This document shows, one piece after another, positions 55,722-63,232 of a stretch of 64,000 nt of DNA. The DNA lies in NCBI RefSeq assembly GCF_036345015.1, contig NZ_CP084098.1, positions 3,919,326 through 3,983,325 on the forward strand, written 5' to 3'. Each line of letters begins with the position of its first letter. The first letter of the stretch is position 1. The stretch comes from Cyanobacterium sp. Dongsha4. Its GTDB lineage: Bacteria; Cyanobacteriota; Cyanobacteriia; Cyanobacteriales; Cyanobacteriaceae. A model generated the notes under the pieces. That model was not told the DNA's origin. It ran no database searches and saw nothing but the letters and a program-made list of their open reading frames with translations. The translations under genes were made by a program, and so were the position numbers.

Positions 55722-57125
55722 ATGGAGAAAAGAGAACCCAGTGCCATTGACCAATTAATGTTAGAGTTAATCAATGTAGCAAGGGCAAATCCTCAACAAG
55801 AAGCCGATCGCCTTTTAAATGGACAGTTGAATGAGGGAGTGTCTCCGAATAGTCTAATTACTCTAACTCCTAAGCAACCCTTAGCGTTCAATTATTATCT
55901 TATCGACTCGGCTTATAATCATAGTAGTTGGATGTTAGCTAATGATATTTTTAGTCATACGGGTATAGATAACACTACTTCGCAACAACGTATGGCAAGG
56001 GCAGGATATGAATTTATTGCCCCTTGGGGGAGTGGAGAAAATATTGCATGGAAAGGTACAACGGGAGATTTAGATTTTAATGAGTTTGTAATTGATAACT
56101 ATACCAACCTTTTTGTGGATGAAAATTATCCCAATCGAGGTCATCGTGTCAGTTTAATGAGAGATGAGTTTCAAGAAGTGGGGATTGCTTCTTTAGAAGG
56201 CATTTTTTCTCTTAATGGTAGAGATTATAATGCGGTGATGACTACTCAAAATTTTGCCTACAGTAAGAAGGATGGTGCTTTTTTAACGGGGGTAATTTAC
56301 ACCGAAGAGGTAATTGACGACAATTTTTATAGTCTTGGGGAGGGTATTGCTAATGTTCGTATTCTTGCAGAAAATATAGATACAGGCGATCGCATCGAGA
56401 CTGTTAATTTTTCCACGGGAGGTTATTCTTTATTTTTACCTTCTGGCACTTATGACATCAGTTTTATTGGGAACTTAGATCAAGATCTGGCCGATGATAT
56501 TGTTAAAAGTAAAGTAACCATTAGTGATGTAAATATTAAACTCGATTTAGCCACAGATGATCCCAATTTAGCCACAGGAATTCTTACTTCTCCCACCGAA
56601 AATAATGAAACGGAAAATCCCATAGAGGAAAACAACATCGGTAATGAAGGCGAAACGAATCAAACCACAGATGATTTATCTATATTAATGGATATACCTA
56701 TATATCGTCTGCAAAACCTCGATCGCCCCGGAACTTACTTATATGCTGGAGAGGAAGAGGTAAGAAATATAGGGCGTAATTATCCTCAATTTCAATTAGA
56801 AGGGTTAGCTTTTAATGTAAGTGAAACCGCCGATGAAGACTTACTAACTATTTATCGCTTTCGTAATCAAAACATTGCAGGGACATATCTATTTGTAGGA
56901 GAGCAAGAGAAAAATAATATATTAGACAACTATCCTAATTTTATTCTCGAAGGCACTGCTTTTCATGTTATTCCCCCAAGCAGTAATCAAGGTAATTCCA
57001 TTTATCGTTTTCAAAACTCCGAACTTTTAGGTACTTACTTATTTGTGGGTGAAACCGAGAAAAATGCCATATTGCAAGATTACCCTAATTTTATCCTAGA
57101 AGGAACAGCTTTTAATGTTATTTAA
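55722..57125 (+). CDS. CAP-domain protein with three C-terminal DUF5648-type repeats
   Basis: A 467-residue protein. Residues about 8-190 are a CAP/SCP domain (LMLELINVARANPQQEADRL, HSSWMLANDIFSHTGI, NYPNRGHRVSLMR). The middle has beta-sheet sequence (to about 275) and an Asn/Glu/Thr linker. Residues 323-467 hold three repeats with YR.qN...GTYLF.GE.E...I...YP.F.LEG.AF.V; the last two are the most alike. There is no obvious signal peptide, as is common for type I secretion substrates. Extracellular location and a carbohydrate- or surface-related role are inferred. Confidence 0.85.
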   Translation: MEKREPSAIDQLMLELINVARANPQQEADRLLNGQLNEGVSPNSLITLTPKQPLAFNYYLIDSAYNHSSWMLANDIFSHTGIDNTTSQQRMARAGYEFIAPWGSGENIAWKGTTGDLDFNEFVIDNYTNLFVDENYPNRGHRVSLMRDEFQEVGIASLEGIFSLNGRDYNAVMTTQNFAYSKKDGAFLTGVIYTEEVIDDNFYSLGEGIANVRILAENIDTGDRIETVNFSTGGYSLFLPSGTYDISFIGNLDQDLADDIVKSKVTISDVNIKLDLATDDPNLATGILTSPTENNETENPIEENNIGNEGETNQTTDDLSILMDIPIYRLQNLDRPGTYLYAGEEEVRNIGRNYPQFQLEGLAFNVSETADEDLLTIYRFRNQNIAGTYLFVGEQEKNNILDNYPNFILEGTAFHVIPPSSNQGNSIYRFQNSELLGTYLFVGETEKNAILQDYPNFILEGTAFNVI

Positions 57126-57139
57126 AACAATCAAAAAAT

Positions 57140-57568
57140 ATGAATAAATATCTTTTTCATCTAGCTATACCAATCAATGATATTAACACTGCCAAAAAAT
57201 TTTATGGTGATATTTTAGGTTGTGATATTGGCAGAGAAAATCAACACGCTGTTATTTTCAATTTTTATGGACATCAATTAGTAGGACATACCACCAAAGA
57301 AACTTTAGTACCGCCCCCTAGTATTTATCCCCGTCACTTTGGTATTATTTTTATGGAAGAATCCCATTGGAATGATTTACTACATAGATGTCAAGAAAAA
57401 GATTTACAATTATATCAACAACCAAAACTCAGATTTAAAGGTGAAATTACAGAACATAAAACCTTTTTTTTACAAGATCCATTTTATAATATTTTGGAAA
57501 TGAAATTTTATCGTCATTATGAGGCTATTTTTGGAGCAAATGATTTTCTAACGATAGGCGATCGATAA
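57140..57568 (+). CDS. VOC/glyoxalase family protein
   Basis: A 142-residue glyoxalase/dioxygenase-superfamily protein with LFHLAIPINDINTAKKFYGD, LGCDIGRE, HFGIIFME and LQDPFYNILEMKFY, which contain the His/Glu positions used for metal binding in the family. The substrate is unknown. It starts 14 bases after the CAP gene and may share its transcript. Confidence 0.85.
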   Translation: MNKYLFHLAIPINDINTAKKFYGDILGCDIGRENQHAVIFNFYGHQLVGHTTKETLVPPPSIYPRHFGIIFMEESHWNDLLHRCQEKDLQLYQQPKLRFKGEITEHKTFFLQDPFYNILEMKFYRHYEAIFGANDFLTIGDR

Positions 57569-57574
57569 TATATA

Positions 57575-57750
57575 GCAATTCTCATTTTTTGGAATAATAC
57601 CACGTTTTCCCCTAATAATTTCATTGATTCTTTGCACTGGAATATTCAAATGACTGGCTAAAGCTACTTGAGTAATATTCATAGGTTCAAGAAATTCCTC
57701 TAACAAAATTAGACCTAGATGAGTGGGAATGCGATTAGATTAGTGGGCAT
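57575..57750 (-). pseudogene. HigA-type antitoxin, N-terminal remnant
   Basis: On the minus strand, ATG at 57750 gives MPTN, then after a five-base duplication (AATC-TAATC) the frame shifts to RIPTHLGLILLEEFLEPMNI, ASHLNIPVQRINEIIRGKRG and IIPKNE before unrelated sequence. This matches the XRE-type HigA antidote start (MPTNRIPTHPGEILLEEFLEPM in family members, written from memory). Removing the duplicated TAATC restores the frame. The C-terminal half is missing. Confidence 0.75.
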
Positions 57751-57858
57751 CATAATTTATTGATAATTTTAATGAGTAATTAATCGTGATAGTCAATTAT
57801 TTGGATTTGGCTAACATTACCATTCTGCGAATACATTATTTTTGATAAACATTTATTG

Positions 57859-58557
57859 TTATTTATATCTATTTAACTTTTGCATTTCCTCAGCAACATT
57901 TATAGATATTTGTATCGCTTGACTCAATGTTTTTCCATACTTATTATATTCTTCTTGTATATTAAATAATGATGTTTCAATGTTGTTAATTTCAAACTCA
58001 TTAAAGCTAAAATTCGGATTCTCACGAAAGTTTCTTTCAATGTTTAAAGCTAAAATTAAATCTGCCCTGAGAGTTTTTAAAGTTGAGTAAACTTTATCTT
58101 TATCTTCCAATTTATTAGAACCTCCTGATTCTTCAGATATATTGATAACATTAATAGTGTCAACTAAAGTATTAAAATTTTGTACTTGAATATAGAGTTT
58201 ATAAAAGTTTTGATATTTAGAGACTATCTTTGTAGTAGTTTTTAAATTATTCAAAAAACTTTTACTACCATAAATAAGTGGAAAAACAAACCATAATAAA
58301 ATATAGCTGACGATAACAACAAGTGGATGTATCTGAAGACAAATAAACAATAAAGTTATCAACGATAATGGAAAAATAACTTTTATGATTAATTTTTTTT
58401 TTTCAAAATGTTTTACAGTTTTATTGGATATTACTTTGAGCGGAGATAATCTTTCTCTGATTAGATAAATATGTTCTGTTTCTATTCCAGATGAATCAGA
58501 TAATTCCTCCGGAGAAATCCACAAATTATTTACTCTATACTTCATGTTAACATTCAC
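57859..58557 (-). CDS. Hypothetical two-helix membrane protein
   Basis: A 232-residue protein, not recognised. Two hydrophobic segments (about 57-73 and 79-95) separate an N-terminal charged region from a long C-terminal helical region (about 105-225) that looks like coiled coil, with a Lys/Glu-rich central stretch and SLSQAIQISINVAEEMQKLN at the end. It could be a membrane-anchored scaffold. It sits among broken toxin-antitoxin genes and uses AT-rich codons. No homologue is recognised. Confidence 0.55.
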   Translation of the reverse strand: MNVNMKYRVNNLWISPEELSDSSGIETEHIYLIRERLSPLKVISNKTVKHFEKKKLIIKVIFPLSLITLLFICLQIHPLVVIVSYILLWFVFPLIYGSKSFLNNLKTTTKIVSKYQNFYKLYIQVQNFNTLVDTINVINISEESGGSNKLEDKDKVYSTLKTLRADLILALNIERNFRENPNFSFNEFEINNIETSLFNIQEEYNKYGKTLSQAIQISINVAEEMQKLNRYK

Positions 58558-58621
58558 TAAGTTTAAACTTGAAAAAATTAGTCATAACATAAATATAATG
58601 GCTCAAAGAAATCGATAAATT

Positions 58622-58837
58622 TTAAATATCAATAGTTTTTAGAAAATTGATATTATTTCTTAACCATTCATTGACTAATATTGAAAAAATATTCACATTC
58701 TTTTTATCTGCTAAATTAGTGATAAATTATTTCGCATTGGAATCTAAATAAATGGGCAAATTAAACTTACTATTAGGGTGATAAAACTTACCTTGCTCTG
58801 CATGGTAAAAATCGTATTCTTGTTTCATAAAATTCAT
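58622..58837 (-). pseudogene. Antitoxin remnant with in-frame stop
   Basis: A 72-codon frame: MNFMKQEYDFYHAEQGKFYH, PNSKFNLPIYLDSNAK, TAA, FITNLADKKNVNIFSILVNE, WLRNNINFLKTIDI, stop. The layout with YDFxxAxxGKFYxPNxKxNLPIYLD followed by a helical part with LVNxWLR matches small antitoxin-like proteins of cyanobacteria. One internal stop breaks it. No toxin is visible beside it. Confidence 0.65.
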
Positions 58838-58879
58838 TTTTGATATTTTTATATGCCCTGATTTATTGCCTTTTAATAT

Positions 58880-58963
58880 TTAACTTATAAGAGCTTCTTT
58901 TCTTTCTTGTGGTTTATTTACCGCTAAATCATAATTAGTCTGTAAATTCATCCAAGTCACTAC
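58880..58963 (-). pseudogene. HigA-like C-terminal fragment
   Basis: The minus strand reads TWMNLQTNYDLAVNKPQERK and EALIS to a TAA at 58880, like the C-terminus of HigA antidotes (FWMNLQTxYDL). It begins right at the border of the IS701-type remnant, suggesting truncation by that element. Because it lies upstream of the N-terminal fragment at 57575-57750 on the same strand, the two cannot come from one simple interruption. Confidence 0.55.
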
Positions 58964-58967
58964 TCAT

Positions 58968-59459
58968 ATTTATGATGGAGTCAGGAGTTTTCCCCTAGAT
59001 GTTGAATTATATGAAAAAGCGGAAAATTTCCCAGAAGGAAAAGACGACCCACAATTTCAAAAAAACCTGAAATTGCCTTTAATCTAATTGAAAAATGTTT
59101 AAACCGAGATTATTGTCCTGAAATAATTTTAATGGATGGTGGTTATGGCAACAATACTAATTTATTGGAAAAATTAGATGGTTAGGTTTATCAGAATACC
59201 AAGTGAGAAATAAAAGAAGTGTAATGAGACATTTGATATTGGTATTTTGTGCTTATACTTTTATTCAATGGCATCGTTTGACAGGAGGGTTAAGGAGACA
59301 ATGGGGGAATAAACCCTTAAAGACTTTTGCAGAAGGTTTAGAGGCGTTTCGGACAGCAGTGTCTTTTCGCTTTTTTCAATGGTTAAAAGATAACGTGGAA
59401 GTATTTAGCTTATACAAAGCAAGTTTAGGGTTTATTTGGGCTTAATTTTTGTCTAAGTA
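58968..59459 (+). mobile_element. IS701-type transposase, C-terminal remnant
   Basis: The plus strand reads HIYDGVRSFPLDVELYEKAE, GKDDPQFQK, then (after a one-base loss in an A run) CLNRDYCPEIILMDGGYGNN, then an internal deletion joins to WLGLSEYQVRNKRSVMRHLI, TFIQWHRLTGGLRRQWGNK and FFQWLKDNVEVFSLYKASLG, ending at 59445. This matches the C-terminal part of IS701-like transposases, including the DGGYGNN segment, but is disabled. The 14 bases TTTTTGTCTAAGTA at 59446-59459 equal those at 15576-15589. A GTG-started 80-codon frame inside is only part of this remnant. Confidence 0.8.
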
Positions 59460-59560
59460 ACGTTAGGGTGTTGGGCTTCGGGGTTCGGAGTTCAGAGTTA
59501 TTAATTATCAACTATTTACCTTTGCCTCTTGCCCTTCGCCTATCACTCTTTTAACTTTTC

Positions 59561-61567
59561 CTAATTGAAAACTGCTTCTCGAAAACGAATCTCATCTCGT
59601 TGAGGATCACAAAATGAGACCTCTAACTGTAGTTGTTCTCCTAATTTTACATTGCGATCGAATCTATGGGCAAATTCTAATCCTAATTCTTCTAACAAAA
59701 TTAAGGCTAGTCCGTCATCTTCTCTTAACCAACGTAATACTAAGCCATGCCAGACTTCTCCACTATGTTGTAAAAAGTATTGTAAACTCCAATAGCGGTT
59801 AGTTTGTCTCTCCACAAAAGAAGCCTCAGAGGAAGTGGAAACCACCTCATAAATTATCTGTTGCATTTTATCTCTTTCAAAGGGTAATTCTTCTCCTCGC
59901 AAGTGAGCTTTGATTTGGAAATGGGAGAGCAAGTCGGTATATCGGCGGATGGGGGATGTTACTTGAGTATAGGTTTCTAAGCCTAAACTAGCATGACGAG
60001 AAGGGGTTAAACCCGTTTCACTCTTGGGCATACAACGCCGTAAAGCACAGGATCTCACGGGTCCGGGAGGAAGTAAAATTAGCTCTTCTTCTGGGGGTAA
60101 TTCTGGTTGAGGTTGTCCCCTAAATGGCACGGGAATATTATGCTCTTGACAATATTTTCCTGCCACTTCTCCTGCTAAAATCATCATCTCAGCTACCACA
60201 AGGCGCGATCGAGACATTTCTAACAGTTCGATGGAAACTTCTTCTTCGTTTTTCACTTTGATAATGGCTTCTGGCATGGAAATCATTACAGAACCGTTAT
60301 TCTTGCGCCATTGTTCCCTTTTCTTGGCTTCTTGGGCAATACGGATGATTTCTTCTTCTCCCTGAATATTAAGGGTTAACATCTCATCGACATCGTGGTA
60401 AGTAAGGCGATAAGTAGGTTTGACTAGGGTAGAATGAATTTCGTACTCCTTAACCGCCCCCTCTTCGTCTAAAACCACTCCAAAACTTAATGCAGGGCAA
60501 ATTTGACCTTGTACTAAGCTCATAGGGCCTGTAGCTAATTCTGAGGGGAACATTGGCACCATGCCTGTGGGCAAATATAAACTTGTGCTACGTCTTCTTG
60601 CTTCTAAGTCTAAGGGATCATCGGGATTAATTAAACGGGTGGGATCAGCTATATGTATCCAAAGACGGGCTAAACCGTTATCTAAAAACTCTAAACTGAT
60701 ACCGTCGTCAATTTCGGTGGTGCTTTCATCATCAATGGTGTAAATTTTATGATGGGTTAAGTCAAGGCGTTGACTATCTTTATCGATAAATTCTTTAGTG
60801 AAGATGCGATCGAGGATTGAATGGGCCACTTCATATACCTGTTGAGGGAAATCATTGGGGTAAGAACTACGACGTAAAAAGATATTTTCGTGTTTACTCC
60901 ATAGTTGCAAGTCTATCAGTAATTGTAGTGATGATTCAGGAGTTTTCTGTTTACCTAAAGATTCTAATATGTCTAATGCCTGTTTGGGGGGATTTTCAGG
61001 TTGTAGGACATATTTTTCGAGAAAATTTAGTCGAGTTAACTCCGAATCTTGCCAATGGACTTTTTCTCCTGACAACGCTTGTTGAATTTTTTGGGCGAAT
61101 ATTTCTTTTTCTAGTTTTTTTTGTATCTCAATTTCAATTTGATGTTTAATTTCTTCTACCTGAGTTTGAGGACGAGGTTCATAAACATCCCCTTTTTTCT
61201 TAAAATAAATCTTGTCATCAGATAAAAGTAAATGGGCGGCATAACGGAAAACTGGTGTTTCCTCCTCAAAAATGAGAGTTGCTAATTCAGCCGGAGTAAC
61301 AGGAGTTGCTTCTTCAATCAATAACTCCCAAGCAATTTCCAAGCTAGAAGCATCTAAATGAGGGGTTACTTGTTTAACAAATCGGGGTATATCGGTATAT
61401 TTAAAGGATTCTCCTTCTACTAAAAAATCTACTTTTTGGGGTCTAACTTTATGGGAATTGCCGTTTTCATCTATGGCTATCCAGTCTTTTTTCCCTTCTG
61501 GTTTTTCAATGACACCTAAGCGGCGATCGCCATTTACTTTAAATTCAACTAATGTTCCTTTTTCCAC
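59561..61567 (-). CDS. rnb: Ribonuclease II family exoribonuclease
   Basis: A 668-residue RNB-family 3'-5' exoribonuclease. The N-terminus has an OB-like region (GTLVEFKVNGDRRLGVIEKP); the RNB domain (about 265-595) carries DLTHHKIYTIDDESTTEIDD and GISLE, with the Mg-binding aspartates, LARLWIHIADPTRLI and SRLVVAEMMILAGEV. The C-terminus has YTQVTSPIRRYTDLLSHFQI and an S1-like part. This is the cyanobacterial RNase II/R that degrades mRNA. ATG at 61567; it is monocistronic. Confidence 0.94.
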   Translation of the reverse strand: MEKGTLVEFKVNGDRRLGVIEKPEGKKDWIAIDENGNSHKVRPQKVDFLVEGESFKYTDIPRFVKQVTPHLDASSLEIAWELLIEEATPVTPAELATLIFEEETPVFRYAAHLLLSDDKIYFKKKGDVYEPRPQTQVEEIKHQIEIEIQKKLEKEIFAQKIQQALSGEKVHWQDSELTRLNFLEKYVLQPENPPKQALDILESLGKQKTPESSLQLLIDLQLWSKHENIFLRRSSYPNDFPQQVYEVAHSILDRIFTKEFIDKDSQRLDLTHHKIYTIDDESTTEIDDGISLEFLDNGLARLWIHIADPTRLINPDDPLDLEARRRSTSLYLPTGMVPMFPSELATGPMSLVQGQICPALSFGVVLDEEGAVKEYEIHSTLVKPTYRLTYHDVDEMLTLNIQGEEEIIRIAQEAKKREQWRKNNGSVMISMPEAIIKVKNEEEVSIELLEMSRSRLVVAEMMILAGEVAGKYCQEHNIPVPFRGQPQPELPPEEELILLPPGPVRSCALRRCMPKSETGLTPSRHASLGLETYTQVTSPIRRYTDLLSHFQIKAHLRGEELPFERDKMQQIIYEVVSTSSEASFVERQTNRYWSLQYFLQHSGEVWHGLVLRWLREDDGLALILLEELGLEFAHRFDRNVKLGEQLQLEVSFCDPQRDEIRFREAVFN

Positions 61568-61991
61568 CCGTGAATCCTTGTTACTAAATTGACTGAGTTA
61601 GTTATTTTATCGTTACTCTTTTAATAATTTACCATCAATATTTCAATTAGCAATTAACAATTAACAATCAAAGGTAAAGGACAAAGTAAAAAGGGCAAAG
61701 ATGAATAGTGAATAACTGATGTTACGCAAAAATAGAATACATGATTGGTTTTAGGTGTCAGGTGTCGGGTTAAAGAGTTGACAAGAAATAGATGTGATGT
61801 TTATTGATTTTCTTCTTTATTCTTGTACAAGAGTCTATTGAAGCATGGGCGTACAAGGGCGTCAATGAGGGACATTTGAATTGTTTATGTAAAACCTTTG
61901 ACATTTGGAATCAATGTTTGAGATTCTTAAACCTGTTACCTGCTACCTGAAACCTCCCTATTTCTATTCACTACTCCAAACCTTCCAATAT
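61568..61991. other. Intergenic region with repeat-like sequence
   Basis: 424 bases. It holds AATTAGCAATTAACAATTAAC-type and AAAGGGCAAAG sequence (61650-61700), and a 12-base palindrome TCTTGTACAAGA at 61822-61833. No ORF or RNA gene is convincing. It includes promoters for rnb. Confidence 0.45.
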
Positions 61992-62456
61992 CTAAAACTG
62001 TACTAAATGTACTGCACAATGACTGCGATGAATAACATAGCTACTGACACTGCCTAATAATAATTCGCTTACGGTAGAATGTCCTCTCCTACCCATAACA
62101 ATTAGATTTGCACCCCATTCTTGAGCCTCTTGACAAATAATAGTACCCGGATGCCCATAAATTTGCTTAAATTCCGCCTTTAGCCCTTGATCTTTTGCTT
62201 GATTTGTCCAATATTGCAACATTTCGATCGACTCTTGTTTATATTTCTCCCATTGATGCTGTAATTCTTTAATTATTTCCGTGTCGTAAGTAAAAGAATA
62301 AGGAGCAAAACTGAGGGGAGTTTCTGTGGTTTCCTGAGACAACACATGAAGGAAATTGAGTTGGGAGTGACAATTTTTCCCTAAATATAAAGCAGTTTCA
62401 AATACACTTTGTGCTATGGGGGAGCGATCGAGAGATACCAATATCTTGTCATACAT
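61992..62456 (-). CDS. Universal stress protein (UspA family)
   Basis: A 154-residue USP-fold protein. The N-terminus is YDKILVSLDRSPIAQSVFET and the C-terminus carries the ATP-binding motif GRRGHSTVSELLLGSVSSYV (G-2x-G-9x-G-S/T type), then HCAVHLVQF. Universal stress proteins bind ATP and are induced in stress; the partner is unknown. It is divergent from the metallothionein gene. Confidence 0.93.
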   Translation of the reverse strand: MYDKILVSLDRSPIAQSVFETALYLGKNCHSQLNFLHVLSQETTETPLSFAPYSFTYDTEIIKELQHQWEKYKQESIEMLQYWTNQAKDQGLKAEFKQIYGHPGTIICQEAQEWGANLIVMGRRGHSTVSELLLGSVSSYVIHRSHCAVHLVQF

Positions 62457-62638
62457 ACTTATTTACCTCACTATTAGCCCTATATATCTCTATTGTATTT
62501 TTCTTTTTCCCCTATTCCCAGATCTTGTAATGAATCATTACTCTCTGAAATATACCTAAATTTTATGGTTATTTGTAAAATATCTTAATAAATGAACAGG
62601 CAATCATATTTTGTGTTAGTCTAATTATTAAGCAACTA

Positions 62639-62654
62639 CTGAATTTATATTCAG
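62639..62654. promoter_or_regulatory. Putative SmtB-type operator
   Basis: A perfect inverted repeat CTGAAT-4-ATTCAG lies 28 bases before the metallothionein start, and TTCAGATATTCA continues it. SmtB/ArsR-family zinc sensors bind such TGAA...TTCA repeats (12-2-12 type) in front of smtA genes. This points to zinc-responsive repression, but smtB itself is not seen in the window. Confidence 0.6.
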
Positions 62655-62681
62655 ATATTCACAAATAGGAGAATTTTGATT

Positions 62682-62855
62682 ATGACTACCACTACAGTAA
62701 CTCAAATGAAATGTGCCTGTCCTTCTTGTTTATGTATAGTTGATATTAGTCAAGCAATTTCCAGAGACGGACACTATTATTGTTCAACAGCTTGTGCAGA
62801 AGGACACAAGGAAGGAGAAGGATGCGGTCATAGTGGTTGTGGATGTCACTCATAG
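62682..62855 (+). CDS. smtA: SmtA-type bacterial metallothionein
   Basis: A 57-residue cysteine-rich protein: MTTTTVTQMKCACPSCLCIV, DISQAISRDGHYYCSTACAE, then GHKEGEGCGHSGCGCHS. The CACPSCLC, YCSTAC and CGHSGCGCH pattern, nine cysteines and three key histidines, matches SmtA, which binds zinc and cadmium. An AGGAGA site precedes the ATG. Together with the operator-like repeat this suggests metal induction. Confidence 0.96.
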   Translation: MTTTTVTQMKCACPSCLCIVDISQAISRDGHYYCSTACAEGHKEGEGCGHSGCGCHS

Positions 62856-63232
62856 ATATTTATGAAAGGCAAGGAGTAAAGTTAAAAGGGCAAGAGACAA
62901 ACCGCTCTGTGTCTCCCCTTAAAAAAACCCCCCTTTATCCCCCCTCACCCCAGCCCTCACAGCAGGGCTGTTTCATTCTAAAATTTTTAGTTAAGAGGGA
63001 GTAATGATTAACGAGTAATAAGTGATGAGTTTTGATAATTTAAAATAATTAATTGATTGCTTCAAGATTTTTTATTATTAGTTAAAATCTGTAAGGCAAA
63101 AATCCCCCTAATCCCCTAATACCCAAATCCCTTAACTTCTAACTCCTTCTTGGGATTTTAAGGAGAATTACTGAGATTTTCCGATAATATTTGTAAGAGA
63201 ATTAAAGATAATAATTTAATATTCAATACTGT
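62856..63232. other. Intergenic region with hairpin and G/C-rich repeat
   Basis: 377 bases. 62910-62950 resembles the GC-rich repeat inside the chelatase gene (CCCCTTAAAAAAACCCCCC). It contains a hairpin at 62951-62970 followed by T/A-rich sequence, and CCCCTAATACCC-type repeats further on. No gene was found. Confidence 0.5.
62951..62970. terminator. Hairpin CAGCCCT/AGGGCTG
   Basis: A seven-base perfect stem with a CACAGC loop followed by TTTCATTCTAAAATTTTT. It may terminate smtA transcription, 96 bases after its stop, or be part of a dispersed repeat. Confidence 0.4.

Noticed and set aside
61822-61833. 12-base palindrome TCTTGTACAAGA
   Set aside because: Single copy in the window and no adjacent gene context; may be chance or a regulatory site.
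33617-63160. Possible CRISPR array from tandem GTTAGGA and TTTGCCC units
   Set aside because: The repeats are contiguous heptamers without unique spacers, and no cas genes are present.
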